From contig JAFREE010000012.1 in assembly GCA_019400425.1 (NCBI GenBank), positions 272,151 through 336,150 of the forward strand: a stretch of 64,000 nt of DNA, read 5' to 3'. Positions within the stretch are counted from its first letter, which is position 1. Every line of letters begins with the position of its first letter. This document shows positions 1 through 11,038 of this stretch, one piece after another. The translations under genes and the position numbers were made by a program. This stretch comes from Hymenochaete sp. R1. Lineage: Eukaryota > Basidiomycota > Agaricomycetes > Hymenochaetales > Hymenochaetaceae. The notes below the pieces were generated by a model. It was not told the origin of the DNA and ran no database searches. It saw nothing but the letters and a program-made list of their open reading frames with translations.

Positions 1-510
1 GTCAAAGCCGGTAGGTCTGAGTGAGTGAGCGCCTGGACCCAGAGACCAGACGATTTACATGCAAGTACCCCATCCGAGGACGAGATGGTGATTAGCCCGA
101 GCCCGAGGTCAAATTGTGCGCCTTGAAGTGAGAGTAAGTAAGATGTGAGTATTTGTCTGCAAAGGTTGTACTCGCAGATCGAAACAAGAGAGAACTTACT
201 GGCCTGGGCGACGACGAAGGAGGAAAAAGAGTGTGGGAAAGCCAGTGTGATTATGTCCTGATTTTCAAGATCATACTAGATCATGAGCTGATTGTTTTCA
301 ATTGATTCTGATCTTTTTGTATTACATAATAATCCCCTTTGGTCGTTCTGCTTTTCTCACAGCATTTGAATCGCAGCAACTCCATTTCTCCTTTTCCTTT
401 TCCCTCTCTCTCTCCATCATCCGACCGCCTCTCTCCCTCCCCATCCTCTCGCTGCGCATATTACTTGACTCACCTCCTTCCTCCGCATCCTCTTCACGAG
501 CGCAGCAGCC
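1..510. other. Upstream region of the C2H2 gene
   Basis: No gene is supported here. The last 150 bases are strongly CT-rich on the plus strand (about 390-470), as expected for a fungal promoter and 5' leader of the following gene. Short open frames in this stretch are low-complexity Ser/Pro/Leu translations of the CT tracts. The first 200 bases show no recognisable coding sequence. Confidence 0.5.
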
Positions 511-1872
511 ATGGAACAGTTTATATCGCCTCAGCTCATCATGAGCGACAACTCAAAGAATTTGCAGCAGCAGCAACTCTCGCAGCTTCAGCAAAAGCCG
601 CAACAGTACCAGCATCAAGACACCTTCACACAGACTCAACAGCAGTCATTGCAGCAACCCTTCTTCAGCCAGCAATCCTTTTCTGGCTTTGACTTCAGCT
701 CGTTCGCAAGCCCTGCAGACGTCCTTGCGCCTCATCCGGACCAATTCGAGTCTGAACTCGACTCCTCTCTCGCGGGATTTGATCCACTCGCACTCCAGTC
801 TCTCATAGACGAGCAGCCAGACGCCTTCAATTTCCTGCGCTCCGATACCCCGACGTGCGGTCCCCCGTCCACATTTACCGTCAGTTCGGAGTCCGCATCG
901 GCGTACGATACGCTTTCCTCGTACTCAGAGTCGTTTTACAATCAAGCGACGTCGGAATATTCTCTCCCTCTAAACTTTGATATGGATTTCGCCAACGCGC
1001 GCATTAGCTCTCACAGCGACATGAGCGCCCAAATCAGCGCTGCAGCCGGTCTGTCAGCAGACGTGGCCTCGTCCGAATACTCCCACCACTCAACCAGGCA
1101 CTCTCCTGCCAGCAGTGCCTCAAACAATAATCAGATCGAGTTCTCGTCACAATCGTCGTCACCTATCAACGGTCCCACGAGCACCTCTGTTTATTCCGGC
1201 TACGGCTCCGGCTCGGACTATTATCCTCCGGTTCATAACTTGAACCATCCTTCGCTGTCGGCTTACAGTACCGCGCCGGTGGTCTCGCACACGCCTGTGT
1301 CTCAGGGTACACAATCCCAGGCTGTGCATTTGCATCGTCCTCCCCAAGGCCGTTCTCAAAGTCCGGTCGGCGTCGGGATCTCCGTACCCCTCATCCCTCG
1401 AATCTCGCACACGGACGCGAGTCGCTCTCACTCAGGGGCTCCCCCTGGTTATCAATCGTCCCGTCAACACTCGCGCAATGCATCGAGCCTTGAATCGGAA
1501 TCGGACACCCGAAAGAAACACCAGTGCACTCAATGTTCGCGAGCCTTTGCACGTGCTTACAATCTTAAGACGCACATGGGAACACACGACCCAAAGCGTC
1601 AGAAGCCATTCCCCTGCCCTCACAGGGCGTGCGACCGTTCCTTCTCTCGGAAACATGATTTGGGACGACACCTTGTCTCTATCCATCGCGAGTCTCCCGA
1701 AAGCGTCAGGGTTGGTATGGGTGCAGACAACGATGAAGGAAGCGATTGCGGGAGCTCATATAGCCGTGGGGGTATCGGAATTGCTAGTATAGAGAAGGTG
1801 GTGAGGTGCGATGGATGTGGCGCATCTGGGCCAAAACGCTGTGCATGCAAGGACAGTCCTAGCAGCGAGTAG
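511..1872 (+). CDS. C2H2 zinc-finger transcription factor, Gln/Ser-rich
   Basis: This is an uninterrupted 453-residue frame. The N-terminal third is rich in Gln and Ser, typical of fungal activation domains. Two adjacent C2H2 fingers lie at about residues 338-395. The first has the C-T-Q-C pair, F-A-R-A-Y-N-L-K-T-H and a closing H. The second has C-P-H-R-A-C, F-S-R-K-H-D-L-G-R-H and ends in S-I-H. A Cys cluster near residues 433-446 (CDGCG, then CAC) could be a third, incomplete metal site. Tandem fingers with Y-N-L-K and K-H-D-L-x-R-H helices resemble Crz1/Msn2-type fungal regulators, so a nuclear DNA-binding role is likely, but the ortholog and targets cannot be named. The ATG at 511 sits in a good context (gccATGg). 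A second in-frame ATG at 541 is possible. The next feature is a tRNA about 1 kb downstream. Confidence 0.85.
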   Translation: MEQFISPQLIMSDNSKNLQQQQLSQLQQKPQQYQHQDTFTQTQQQSLQQPFFSQQSFSGFDFSSFASPADVLAPHPDQFESELDSSLAGFDPLALQSLIDEQPDAFNFLRSDTPTCGPPSTFTVSSESASAYDTLSSYSESFYNQATSEYSLPLNFDMDFANARISSHSDMSAQISAAAGLSADVASSEYSHHSTRHSPASSASNNNQIEFSSQSSSPINGPTSTSVYSGYGSGSDYYPPVHNLNHPSLSAYSTAPVVSHTPVSQGTQSQAVHLHRPPQGRSQSPVGVGISVPLIPRISHTDASRSHSGAPPGYQSSRQHSRNASSLESESDTRKKHQCTQCSRAFARAYNLKTHMGTHDPKRQKPFPCPHRACDRSFSRKHDLGRHLVSIHRESPESVRVGMGADNDEGSDCGSSYSRGGIGIASIEKVVRCDGCGASGPKRCACKDSPSSE

Positions 1873-2931
1873 GTGCTAGGAAGTCTGCATTGTTCCTTTT
1901 GAGTGAGGCTCTGTCATAATTACAATGTTGAGTCATAGCTTCTGACATTTGATCCCACCTCCCTTAGAATGATTGTCGAGTCCGAACGTCGAACGTCTCC
2001 TTCGCTTTATTTTGTCGTCACCATCGTCCCATTGCATCAAACAAACGTGAAGCATGATGCGGTAGGAATGATGAGGTGGTCGAGCGAAGCCCCCTCCGTT
2101 CTCTGATCGTTGAATCCCAATCTCCTCCTTTACGCTTTCCTTCAACAGGAATTCCCTGCCTTTCGAATCACGTTTCCGTACCGTCCAGATAACCAGGCTG
2201 GACCCAGCGACGGGCGTGATCAGACGGGAGCAATCATCCTAACTCCTATCCTTTCAGCGGCGAATGCCGCATCCCCATGATCTGTACTCGTTAACGCGAG
2301 TTTCTTTGCTACTATCTATTGTTCTTGCTTTGTCGTTTTCTTGTATCTTTTGTTAACATCGTTTCTACCTTGGTCGCGATTCTTTTGATCGAATCTGAAG
2401 CTGAATAAATATTTTCCAGAACACTATTTTGCCATTCCTTTCTGAACGTATGACCTTATTTCCTCCACTGATTTGCCTCTCGTTCGTTGATTTCACTCGT
2501 TCTATCTTTTTTTTTCGTCTCATCTCTTTTTTCTACCCACTACCCAAATTCCACCAAAGACTTAAATAACGTATCGTATTCAGCGTTCTTTGTTCGTTCT
2601 CACCTTTGCAGCCTTGCTATTTGTCGTCTCTATTGTCTGCGATCTACATTATCTACATTATCTTAGTCTAGCTGGATTCTTTCCTTGATTGCTTTGCCTC
2701 AAATTATTCCGCATCTATGCGCGGCCTGCCATAAACGAATAGGATATTGTACGATTTGAATGCATTATGAGAACACGCGTAGCTCGCTTTATCCCATTGT
2801 TCCGATGAGGTGGTCAAAGAGAAAGCGAAAAGAGAATATTGTCAGGAATTATGAGTATCACACGAATGCCGGAAGTCCTGACGGTTCGCGGTGCATTCAA
2901 CAAAAGAAAGGAAACTCTCCAAAAAATTCAT
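1873..2931. other. Intergenic, 3' UTR of C2H2 gene
   Basis: About 1 kb without a supported gene. It probably holds the 3' UTR of the zinc-finger gene (T-rich tracts and an aataaa-like gaataaata near 2404) and then spacer before the minus-strand tRNA. Open frames here are short and lack domains. Confidence 0.4.
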
Positions 2932-3026
2932 AGCCCACCGCGAGGGTCGAACTCGCAGCCTTCAGATTCCACCTTTGATGACTCTTAGTAAGAGTCTGAC
3001 GCTCTATCCGATTGAGCTAGGCGGGC
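2932..3026 (-). tRNA. tRNA-Lys(CTT) with 21-nt intron
   Basis: Read on the minus strand, the sequence folds as a cloverleaf. The acceptor arm is GCCCGCC/GGTGGGC with one G-U pair. The D arm is GCTC/GAGC. The anticodon stem TCAGA/TCTGA encloses loop CTCTTAA, so the anticodon is CTT (Lys). The T arm is GCGAG/CTCGC with loop TTCGACC. A 21-nt intron lies one base 3' of the anticodon, at plus positions 2968-2988. Its first bases (CTAAGAGTC) are complementary to the anticodon region, the usual pre-tRNA extended helix recognised by the splicing endonuclease. The base after the acceptor stem (position 73) reads T, which is unusual. Confidence 0.93.
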
Positions 3027-3149
3027 ACTTATAATCAATCAATAACAAATAATGTAACGCAAAAACATCTCCTCATACCCACTTATAACATTGTAGTAAT
3101 ATAATACACTACATGTAGGTATACAAGCACCGGAAAAAAATGCACAAAA

Positions 3150-6100
3150 TCATCCCTTCCCTGTATACCTCTGCTTCTCATATTCCTTCCAAAGAGCCTT
3201 CAACGCCATCCGCCCATTGGTGTCTAACCCACTTGCCATCAACGCGTCCCTCCCATGTTCGCCCATCGACTCACAAAGGATAAACAAACCCGGCATCAAC
3301 GCTTCGCGCACGCTCGAGCTCAACATGATCAATGGGTTGACCCAGATATGGATGTAAGCACCTAAGACGGGGCCCGCGTGTTTGGAGAAGGCGTCCATTA
3401 AGGAGGCGGCGGTGGTTGAGGTGGTGGCGGATGGATATTTGTCTTTGTCGTGGGATTTGGAGGTGAAAGTGCGTGGGATGGTTTTGACTTGGAGAGTTGT
3501 GAGGAGGCGGGCGATAGCTTGTGCTTCGAGCGTGCCTAGTGTTGAAGTAGGAATAGGATTATTAGGAGGTGGGGATTGAGGTTGAGATGGGGACGAGGAT
3601 GAGGGTGGAAGAGAGCAAGAGGTGATTGTCCGTATAGTCCGAGTATTAGATTGAGTTGGTGAAGTCGTAGGGGACAGAGAGATCCACCAGGGAAGCGTGT
3701 CGCTAATTTGGGTGCGTTGACGTAGACCAAGTTGGGGTCGTGGTGCGGAGAGGGCACGGAATAAGGAGGAGAGGATGAAAGCGAGGTGGGGAAGGGTGGA
3801 GGAGACGAGATCTCGGCGGAGACGGATAAGGGAGCTTGAGATAGCAGTGATGTGATGGAGGATGGTAAGCTGAGTCGTGGTTGTGTGGACAGTAGAGGGT
3901 GTGATGATGCGCGCAAGGAGAGACCATATTGGACCTAGGTCGGATGGGCGGAGTGAGGCAGGCTGGAAAGACGAATTCAGTAGAGGAGCAAAGAAGGCCG
4001 CAAAAGAAAGTACCTTCTCTGTGCATACAATCTGAACGAATTTGAGGACTTCTATGGTAATTGTTGGGTTGCCATTGTAGAACAGCTCTTTGTCGTTAAA
4101 CCCGCGGATACAATGATCGAAATGGTCCTGTAAGGTCCTCATAGAACCTAGGAAAAGGAAGTTCGTGATCCAGTCGACCCAGTTGTAAGTATCACTCACC
4201 TTCTGGAGAGTTACGCAAGAGTACCGTGGACATATGAATAGCTGCGATCGTCTCGTCTTTCGAACGTAGTCCGCCGGTAATCCCTTCTTGTAGTAAGCTT
4301 AAAATGTAGCTGAAGTCAGCTAGTACAAGTGCCTTTGAGGCTGAAGCAAGGGCAACATCGAGGGCATTGACAGCTACATCCTTTAAAACAGGTGGAGTGA
4401 CACCTTTTGAGCTTTCGGCTTGAGTGAATGTCGGGCTCAAAAGGACGTAGTAAGATGTCACCAATCCCAGGTGACTTTCATGTTTTGCCTTTTCTAGAGC
4501 GTGAAGTTCCGCCAAAAGAAGGGTGAACAACCGATGGGCCTTTCTTCGCCGAACTGTGACCAAATCTCCGAACTCGTGCTCATGTGATATGAACCGCTTT
4601 ATCAGTTTCTCGCCAAAGAAACGGATTTGGGCTGTTGCAAATGAGTCAATACATTAACACCGACAAAAACCTTTCAAACTCACTGTCTATATATAGCCAC
4701 GTCCTCAGAGTTAGACACCTACTCCATAACTCGATCATATTCGAAGCTTCCTCTGAGATGGGCGTTGAAATTAAAGGACTCTCAACGTACGACTGGATGT
4801 GGCTAATGCATTTTTCCGAAAGGATTGAATGCAAGTTTGACAGAGCCTCGAGGTAAACGGACGGGAGTTTGCTGCTAAAACTCAATTAACAAAAGCACAA
4901 AAGAATGGCAAGGGCAATGTATACCTTTTATTTGGGTACTCGTAAATCACAGTGTCAATGAGGCAATTGATACGAGCTCGACGTTCGATCGGTTTTGATA
5001 CCAGTGAGTTTACGATGGTTCGCAATAGATCCGCGTTTCCAAGTCGGAGGAACTGTCTGACGTGGAACATTAAAAATGCATTTTATACACGACATTCAGT
5101 GAAGTTACCTGTAAAAATTGACCAGCAACTCGAGCGTACTCTTTTCGAATGCCTCATCCTCACCATCCCCGCCTTCCGTAAGACATACGACGTACTGCGT
5201 GCGAAATTCGAGTTAGTATCGCAATTCAGTGGCAGAAGAAATGAATGGTCGTTTCCTACCATAGAAGCCTCCTTGATTCCATCCCTCTCGCCCCCTTTTG
5301 CTAAGAGATCCACAATATCGACCAAGTCCAGCACAGAAACAAGCCAAGATCGAAGGACCAAAAGTACTTGTCTCCACTTTGACTTGTCCATATATCCACC
5401 TTTGTCCCCACGTCCATACGAAAGTTGAAAATTGAGCAGCAGTCCTCTCCGAATGAACGACATTCTGGATGAGCGTGGGACGTATTCATGGGGTGCTCTG
5501 TAGAGCATAGTATACACTTGCAGAGCGATATCCTGTATATCATCAAGCGTTCTCGATTCCTTTTTCGTACCTTTGCGCTCTCTAGTTTCCTCTTGAAGCG
5601 AATGAATGCTTAACTGATCAAAATTCGAAGTACATTCGTCGATAAGCTTAAGTATTGCCTCTATCATCGCCGAAAAGTCAGATCTTTCTTATTATTACTT
5701 CTGCAATGGCACAGACTATCACATACCTCGGAGTCGTGCCAGTTCCCAAAAAGCAGAGGAACGCAACGCCAGATTGAGCGTCCATCCCATTGATAGCATG
5801 CTTTGCCTACTCGCGTCGGTGACCAGGCAATGTCGGAGGCTGAGCTGAGCGAGCCGACTTAACCGCTCCGGAGAAGCAATGTCACTGAAAAATGGGTCGA
5901 AGATTCAGCAAAACCTGATGCACTGGCGAGACACCTTTAATCTAATGCTCACTCGATGATGAATATCCATCTATCCAACGTGAGGTGCCACAGGACTAAA
6001 GCACAGCGGATACGATGTTTACCATCCAATACGTTGAGAGAACTGGTGGTTCCGTCCCATGACAAATCAGCTCTAGCATCCGCGTTTCGGAAGAGGTTTC

Positions 6101-8549
6101 GATCCAAATAATCGAACAAAGAGCTTATTATAGCATTCGCCCCTTCTAAAGGAATATCATGTACAGTCAAGTCGAAGAAGGCCCGAAACTAGTGGCAAGA
6201 GTTGGTTAGCGACTACGCCACCTGGATTCAAAAGCAGGATACGTACTAGTTCCACGACTAATTCCGGGATGAGCTCATCCAAGTTTGCAAAAGCGCCGGG
6301 GATTCGCAGCACAGTCACTTCTGGCGCATCAAGGTTACGAAACGTGGGACACATTGCAAGCGCATGGCAGAAGCGAAGCGTTGCAGTCGCGACGATTTGA
6401 TCAGCCCGGCCCTTCTCTAATGAGATATGACCATTGTTGTAGCCAAGTAAGGCTGGTAGTAACATGTCGCGTAGACACCGGGTGCGCTCCTTTATCGAAG
6501 AGAAAGTTTCATTCAATACAGTTGAAAACGGGAGGGAAGGTAAGACGGTTCCAACGATCCTTGCGACGAGTGAGAACGCGAGAGCTGCAAGATCCTTCTC
6601 AGACATTGAGGGTATACTATTCTCCGTACCCTCGGACTGTCTCCTTCTTTTCTTCGAGCGCTTCTTTTCCGTCTTCTCCACGACGCTGTCAACATCCATA
6701 GGGTCCACACTGTGGCCGCTATATCCTAACCAAGTTTTCTCCAGAGCCTCCAATAACATCGCGGCTGTTTCAGGTGTCTGTCCAGGTGTGAGGAATGCCT
6801 TAGCCGCACGCGTAAGGATGTCGTAGTGGACTGGGTTGTTGAGGCTGCCAGAGAGGCATACCACATGGGCTTCGGAGAGGGTATCGAAAAGGGCGATATT
6901 TGCGTTAGATCTCGAGGCAGTGAGGCAGGTAAGGAGTGTTGAAAGATATGAGGGAAGGGTACGCGTCTTTGCGTGGAAATCGATAACATATTGGAGGAAG
7001 GTCCGGATTGAAGAGTGTTTTGAAACTTCCTTCTACAAAATTCGGTTTAGAGTGGAAGATTATGAATAGATAAACGAGAATGGTGATGGAGCTCACTGTG
7101 AGAATGCAAGCTAAGATAGCTGGTATTGAGGGACAGACAACGTCGAAATCAATGCGCATCATGACGCAGAGATTATCTAGGACCACTCCGAACAGAGAAG
7201 CGCGGAAAGCATTGTCGTAGCTATCAAAACGAACAGAGCTTCGGCTCTCTAGACCCTGCAAGGTGACAAGACAAATTCCTACGACTTCACTTAAGCACCC
7301 TTGCTCTTCTGATAGACCAACATTTACTACGTCGGCTTCTTCAAGCACCTCCAGCAAGCCCAACATAGTTCGGAATATTACCTCCCGATCAGCATGATCA
7401 AGCGGATCGCACTTAACCATCTCTCTCTCTAAAATTCCTTTCAGCTTGTTGAATGAACTTGAGAACGCCTTGAACGCCGCATTTCGGAATTTGTTTTGCG
7501 TGGTCTGATCTTGTTGTGCGTGCGCAGTATTCGATCCCGAACCGAAGATAGCATTTCGATGTTTTCGGAGTTCGTGGACATAAGCCTCGTACAGCATCGC
7601 AAGACTGATGGTTTGGAAGTTGTGTTGTCCATTTTCTTCCGATAGATATTCGTTATCGAGAAGTTCTAGGAAGGGATCCTGCGCAGATTTGAGGGAAGAG
7701 GCCGAGAAGAGTATTTCGACGCCGGTCTGGTGCAGCTCTGAGACCAGTGACATCCTCTCTCGTTCCCCGACGGCATTTGAACCATGAACAGGTTTCGAAA
7801 CGATGCCTGCCCAAAATCGGAAGTGAGACTGGGTGATGAAAGTAGATAAGAGCTTCAAAGAACGTCCTTCAGCTTGGGGCAAATTCTATTCTGAAGTCAC
7901 CTAAAAAGACACTCACTTTTTTCTTATTGGACGCATTGGACGCCGACTGCCTAAATGACCGCACCACGCATGTATATAGTGAGGCCAATACGTTTGCGCG
8001 AAAGTCGTGGTTTTGTCTTAAAATAGCCACGAAGCAGTCTGTCAGAGGGTCGAGAGACATCCTGGGAGAAGCGATCGGCCAAAGAATAAGCATGGCGGCA
8101 GCGAAAGATTTATCCGCAGGACACATGGGATCTCCGGAAGGGTCACAAACGGCCAGATACGCGCAAAATATCGATGCGAGGGAGTTGCGGTTAAGCAAGG
8201 AGGTCAACCAGCCCTTAGATATGCTCGATGAATGCGAATGAGTCTCTGTGTCAAGGATTTCTGCAAAGAGGGACCAGTGATCTTTGGACTGTATAACTCT
8301 TCCATTTCGCATGAGAATCTGACTTTTTGAACCGAAGATTTGATGTACATACTTTGTATTTTCCCTCTCCTTCACGAATGTCCCGAGAAGCCATTCCACT
8401 AGCACTTGCTCCTTGTTTGGAAAATGCACGTCGGAGGACGACCATGCAGCCTTTGCGATGTCAATTTTCGATGGTCTTCCTTCCTCCTGCGGGTCTCCTG
8501 AGGACTTTAATGCTTTGATGATTGCATGTGGAGAAGTGTAGGCGTCCAT
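3150..8549 (-). CDS. URB2: Urb2/Npa2-like nucleolar ribosome biogenesis protein
   Basis: A multi-exon gene spanning 5.4 kb, predicted to encode roughly 1,500 residues. Coding blocks in series run from the ATG at 8549 to the stop at 3150-3152. The clearest intron is 7873-7916 (gtgagt...caag). The protein is a long, mostly helical, HEAT-like chain without catalytic motifs. Its final ~80 residues are diagnostic of the Urb2/Npa2 C-terminal domain: a run containing HAGPVLGAYIHIW, then VREALMPGLFILCESMGEHG, then a closing A-L-K-A-L-W-K-E-Y-E-K. In yeast Urb2 acts in the nucleolus with Urb1 in early 60S pre-ribosomal particles and 27S pre-rRNA processing. A KKRSKKRRR-type basic patch around 6640-6670 fits nuclear/nucleolar targeting. 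It is divergent with the RBR ligase gene at 8705. Internal exon borders are only partly resolved here. Confidence 0.85.
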
Positions 8550-8704
8550 GGTTCATGGCATGAACTTGAGAATGCAAGAGTTGAAAGTCCAATTTTTGGG
8601 ACCCGCACTTTGGCGATTGGCGCCGAGAATGTCGCGTCGGAGTTCTCGCTTAGCATATAAACACATCTCATCCGCTCGCGCACGTCTCTCGCCTTTCCAC
8701 CTTC
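8550..8704. promoter_or_regulatory. Divergent promoter URB2 / RBR ligase
   Basis: The 155 bases between the two opposed start codons must hold both promoters. A TATA-like catataaa lies near 8655 on the ligase side. No other motif was recognised. Confidence 0.55.
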
Positions 8705-10332
8705 ATGTCCGACAACCCCAACACAGACCTCCAGTCAGAAGAAATTCAAGTTCTCGAATCAATCTATCCAGAATACATCCTCGAATCCACTTCCACCGGC
8801 ACCAACGCTGATGTCTCGATTCGCCTTGAGATCCCCGTAGAGCTCGGCACATCTCGCCGGGTCTGGCTGACTAACACAAGCAACGAGTCCTCTTCAACGT
8901 GCATCGACGTGTCCCACCTCCCACCTATCTTGTTGGATTTGCGGTTGGCGGCGAACTATCCGACAAAGGAGGCCCCACTTATCACTGCGGTACATTCGAC
9001 GCATTCGTGGTTACCATGCGAATTGCAGTTGGAAAAGCTTCTGGGGGAGACATGGCAGGGGGAAGGTGTGCTATGCACTCTGGTTGAACTCGTACGAAGT
9101 GGAGATTTCCTGGAACAACTTGGAATTGTGGAAGGTGACTATATTCGGTATGTATACGCGCTCGTTTCTTATCAAGCGCCATTCCAATACTGTACTTTAT
9201 ATCGCTAAACCAGACTTAAGCACCGAACACCCCAACCTGGGCTAGCCCGGTATATTCTGGATTACAACACGACCGTTCTCACTTCCCAATTCACCCGCTC
9301 CTCATACCCTTGTTCGATTTGCCTTGCATCAGTCAAAGGTATACGTTGCATCCAACTCGCTACGTGTCAGCATGTCTTTTGTCGAGGTTGTCTACAGGAG
9401 TACTGGAGCTTTTGTATCTCCGAAGGTTCCGTTGAGCGTGTGGGATGTGCAGATGGAGCTTGTGTAAAGGAAGGACGGGTGGCAGATGAGGAAGAAGTAA
9501 GGAGAGTGGTGTCGGAGAAAGAGGTACTCAGGTGGAAGTGGCTACGAACCAAGAAAGAAATTGAAAAGGGTGAGTTTCAATCAATGTGTGTTTATTTTGA
9601 AGAAGAATTGACGTATAATTAGATCCCACAATTGTGCATTGCCCCATACCGATATGCCAAGAGCCCGTTGCTAAACCCCCAACGGACCCGAAGGAGCATT
9701 TGGGGTGGGAACGATTCCGAAGCTGCCAAGCATGTGGATTTAATTTTTGTTCGTTTTGTAAACATGTCTGGTAAGTGAGTTCATTGAGCATTCAAGATAC
9801 AAAAATGCGAATGCACGTACGATTCCTCCAGGCACGGTGCATTGACTGAATGTCCAAAGTCCGCAACGCTTGGTGTGGTCATGGAATACCTAGATCTTCC
9901 TGAGGGATCATCAGGACGGAGCGCAATAGAACGGAAATTTGGAAGAACGGTCATAATGAGACTCGTTAAAGATTATGAAGACGAGAAGTCCACGAAACAG
10001 TGGTTGGATCGCTCGACGACGACCTGTCCTGGATGCGAAGTGCCCGTGGAGAAATCCATGGGTTGTAATCATGTACGTCTTTGGGATTTGTCGAAAGCAA
10101 TTCGAACTCAATTTCCTTCTTCCCCCCCCCCCCCCCTCCCTCCAAAAAAAAGATGCAATGTGTGAAGTGCCAGATGCATTTCTGCTATCGATGCGGCATA
10201 AAGCTCAATGCTCTAAATCCGTACGAACACTTTTCCACTCTCCAAACTGGTTGTTACGGGAAATTGTTTGACGTTGAGCGGAACGCAGAGGAGGATGGAT
10301 GGCAGCGGGTAGAATGGATTGAAGCGTTATGA
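8705..10332 (+). CDS. ITT1: RWD-RBR E3 ubiquitin ligase (RNF14/Itt1 family)
   Basis: Five exons. Introns are 9148-9213, 9570-9622, 9771-9831 and 10073-10152, giving a 455-residue protein with a whole number of codons. The N-terminal ~140 residues form an RWD domain, seen in EEIQVLESIYPEYI and the LRLAANYP core. RING1 starts at C-S-I-C-L-A with the C-Q-H-V-F-C-R-G-C pattern. The IBR follows (C-P-I-P-I-C, C-Q-A-C-G, F-C-S-F-C, H-x-x-x-x-x-x-C). RING2 has C-P-G-C and then M-G-C-N-H-M, whose Cys matches the catalytic thioester Cys of RBR ligases. RWD followed by RBR is the RNF14/Itt1 architecture. Yeast Itt1 modulates translation termination, and human RNF14 acts on stalled translation factors. 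Intron 4 holds a 15-nt C run directly upstream of its A-rich acceptor. Confidence 0.92.
10122..10136. repeat. Poly(C) run, 15 nt, in an intron
   Basis: C15 in the last intron of the RBR ligase gene, 17 bases before the splice acceptor, where a polypyrimidine tract is expected. Confidence 0.85.
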
Positions 10333-11038
10333 TAATCATCGTCTTGGATTTGGATTGATTTGATCTGGAAGAATGTAAGAATAAATGCGCAGTCATGATG
10401 AAATAATGCAAGTGAATAAGCAAATGAAGATAAAAATTCAAGTATGTCTCGGGCTGAGCTGAGAGAAGAATTTGAAGAGTCTGGACCGGTACTGAAGAGG
10501 TGTGTGACTGAGCTGAGACGACTAAGACGGAAAGAGGCTGCTCGTCGTCGGAGGCAAGGGCTTGCTCACTGACCATCATCATCCCCCCATCCGTTTTTTG
10601 TTCTACTTTCTTCCCCTCTCTCTCTGTCTCTCTCTATTCTTCATCCGCTAGCGCACTTTCTCTTCAGCAACATCTTTGTCGTGCGCAGCGAGCGACGGCG
10701 ACCGCAAGGTCCCTTCTTCAACTCGGTCATCTGGGTCGCATTCGCAGTATATCCCCTTTGCCAGTGCTATACCCCGTACGCATATCACACATACCCGCCA
10801 AATCATTCCGCTCCCACATCTCTCTATCCTAGTCGCAGTTTGAGCTATTTCGATCCCCATCGTTGGTCGCTTTCCTCGCTGGAACCCCCAGCCTTTTGTT
10901 GTCAGCGCCGCATTTGATCTCCGGCAAGGGTAACACGCACTCTCGACAAAGCCCGTAACGGTTTCATCCCGATCACTTTGCTTTTTGTCTATCATTCTCT
11001 CCAAAAAAAAGCTCTGAGTGTTTGACTTTCCCGACAAA
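10333..11038. other. Intergenic, promoter of KH-protein gene
   Basis: About 700 bases between two plus-strand genes. The first part is probably the 3' UTR of the ligase gene. From about 10600 the plus strand is CT-rich (ctctctctgtctctctc), a typical fungal promoter/leader tract. No gene is supported. Confidence 0.45.

Noticed and set aside
302..692. Two short ORFs upstream of and overlapping the C2H2 gene
   Set aside because: CT-rich leader translated in other frames. They overlap the supported coding start.
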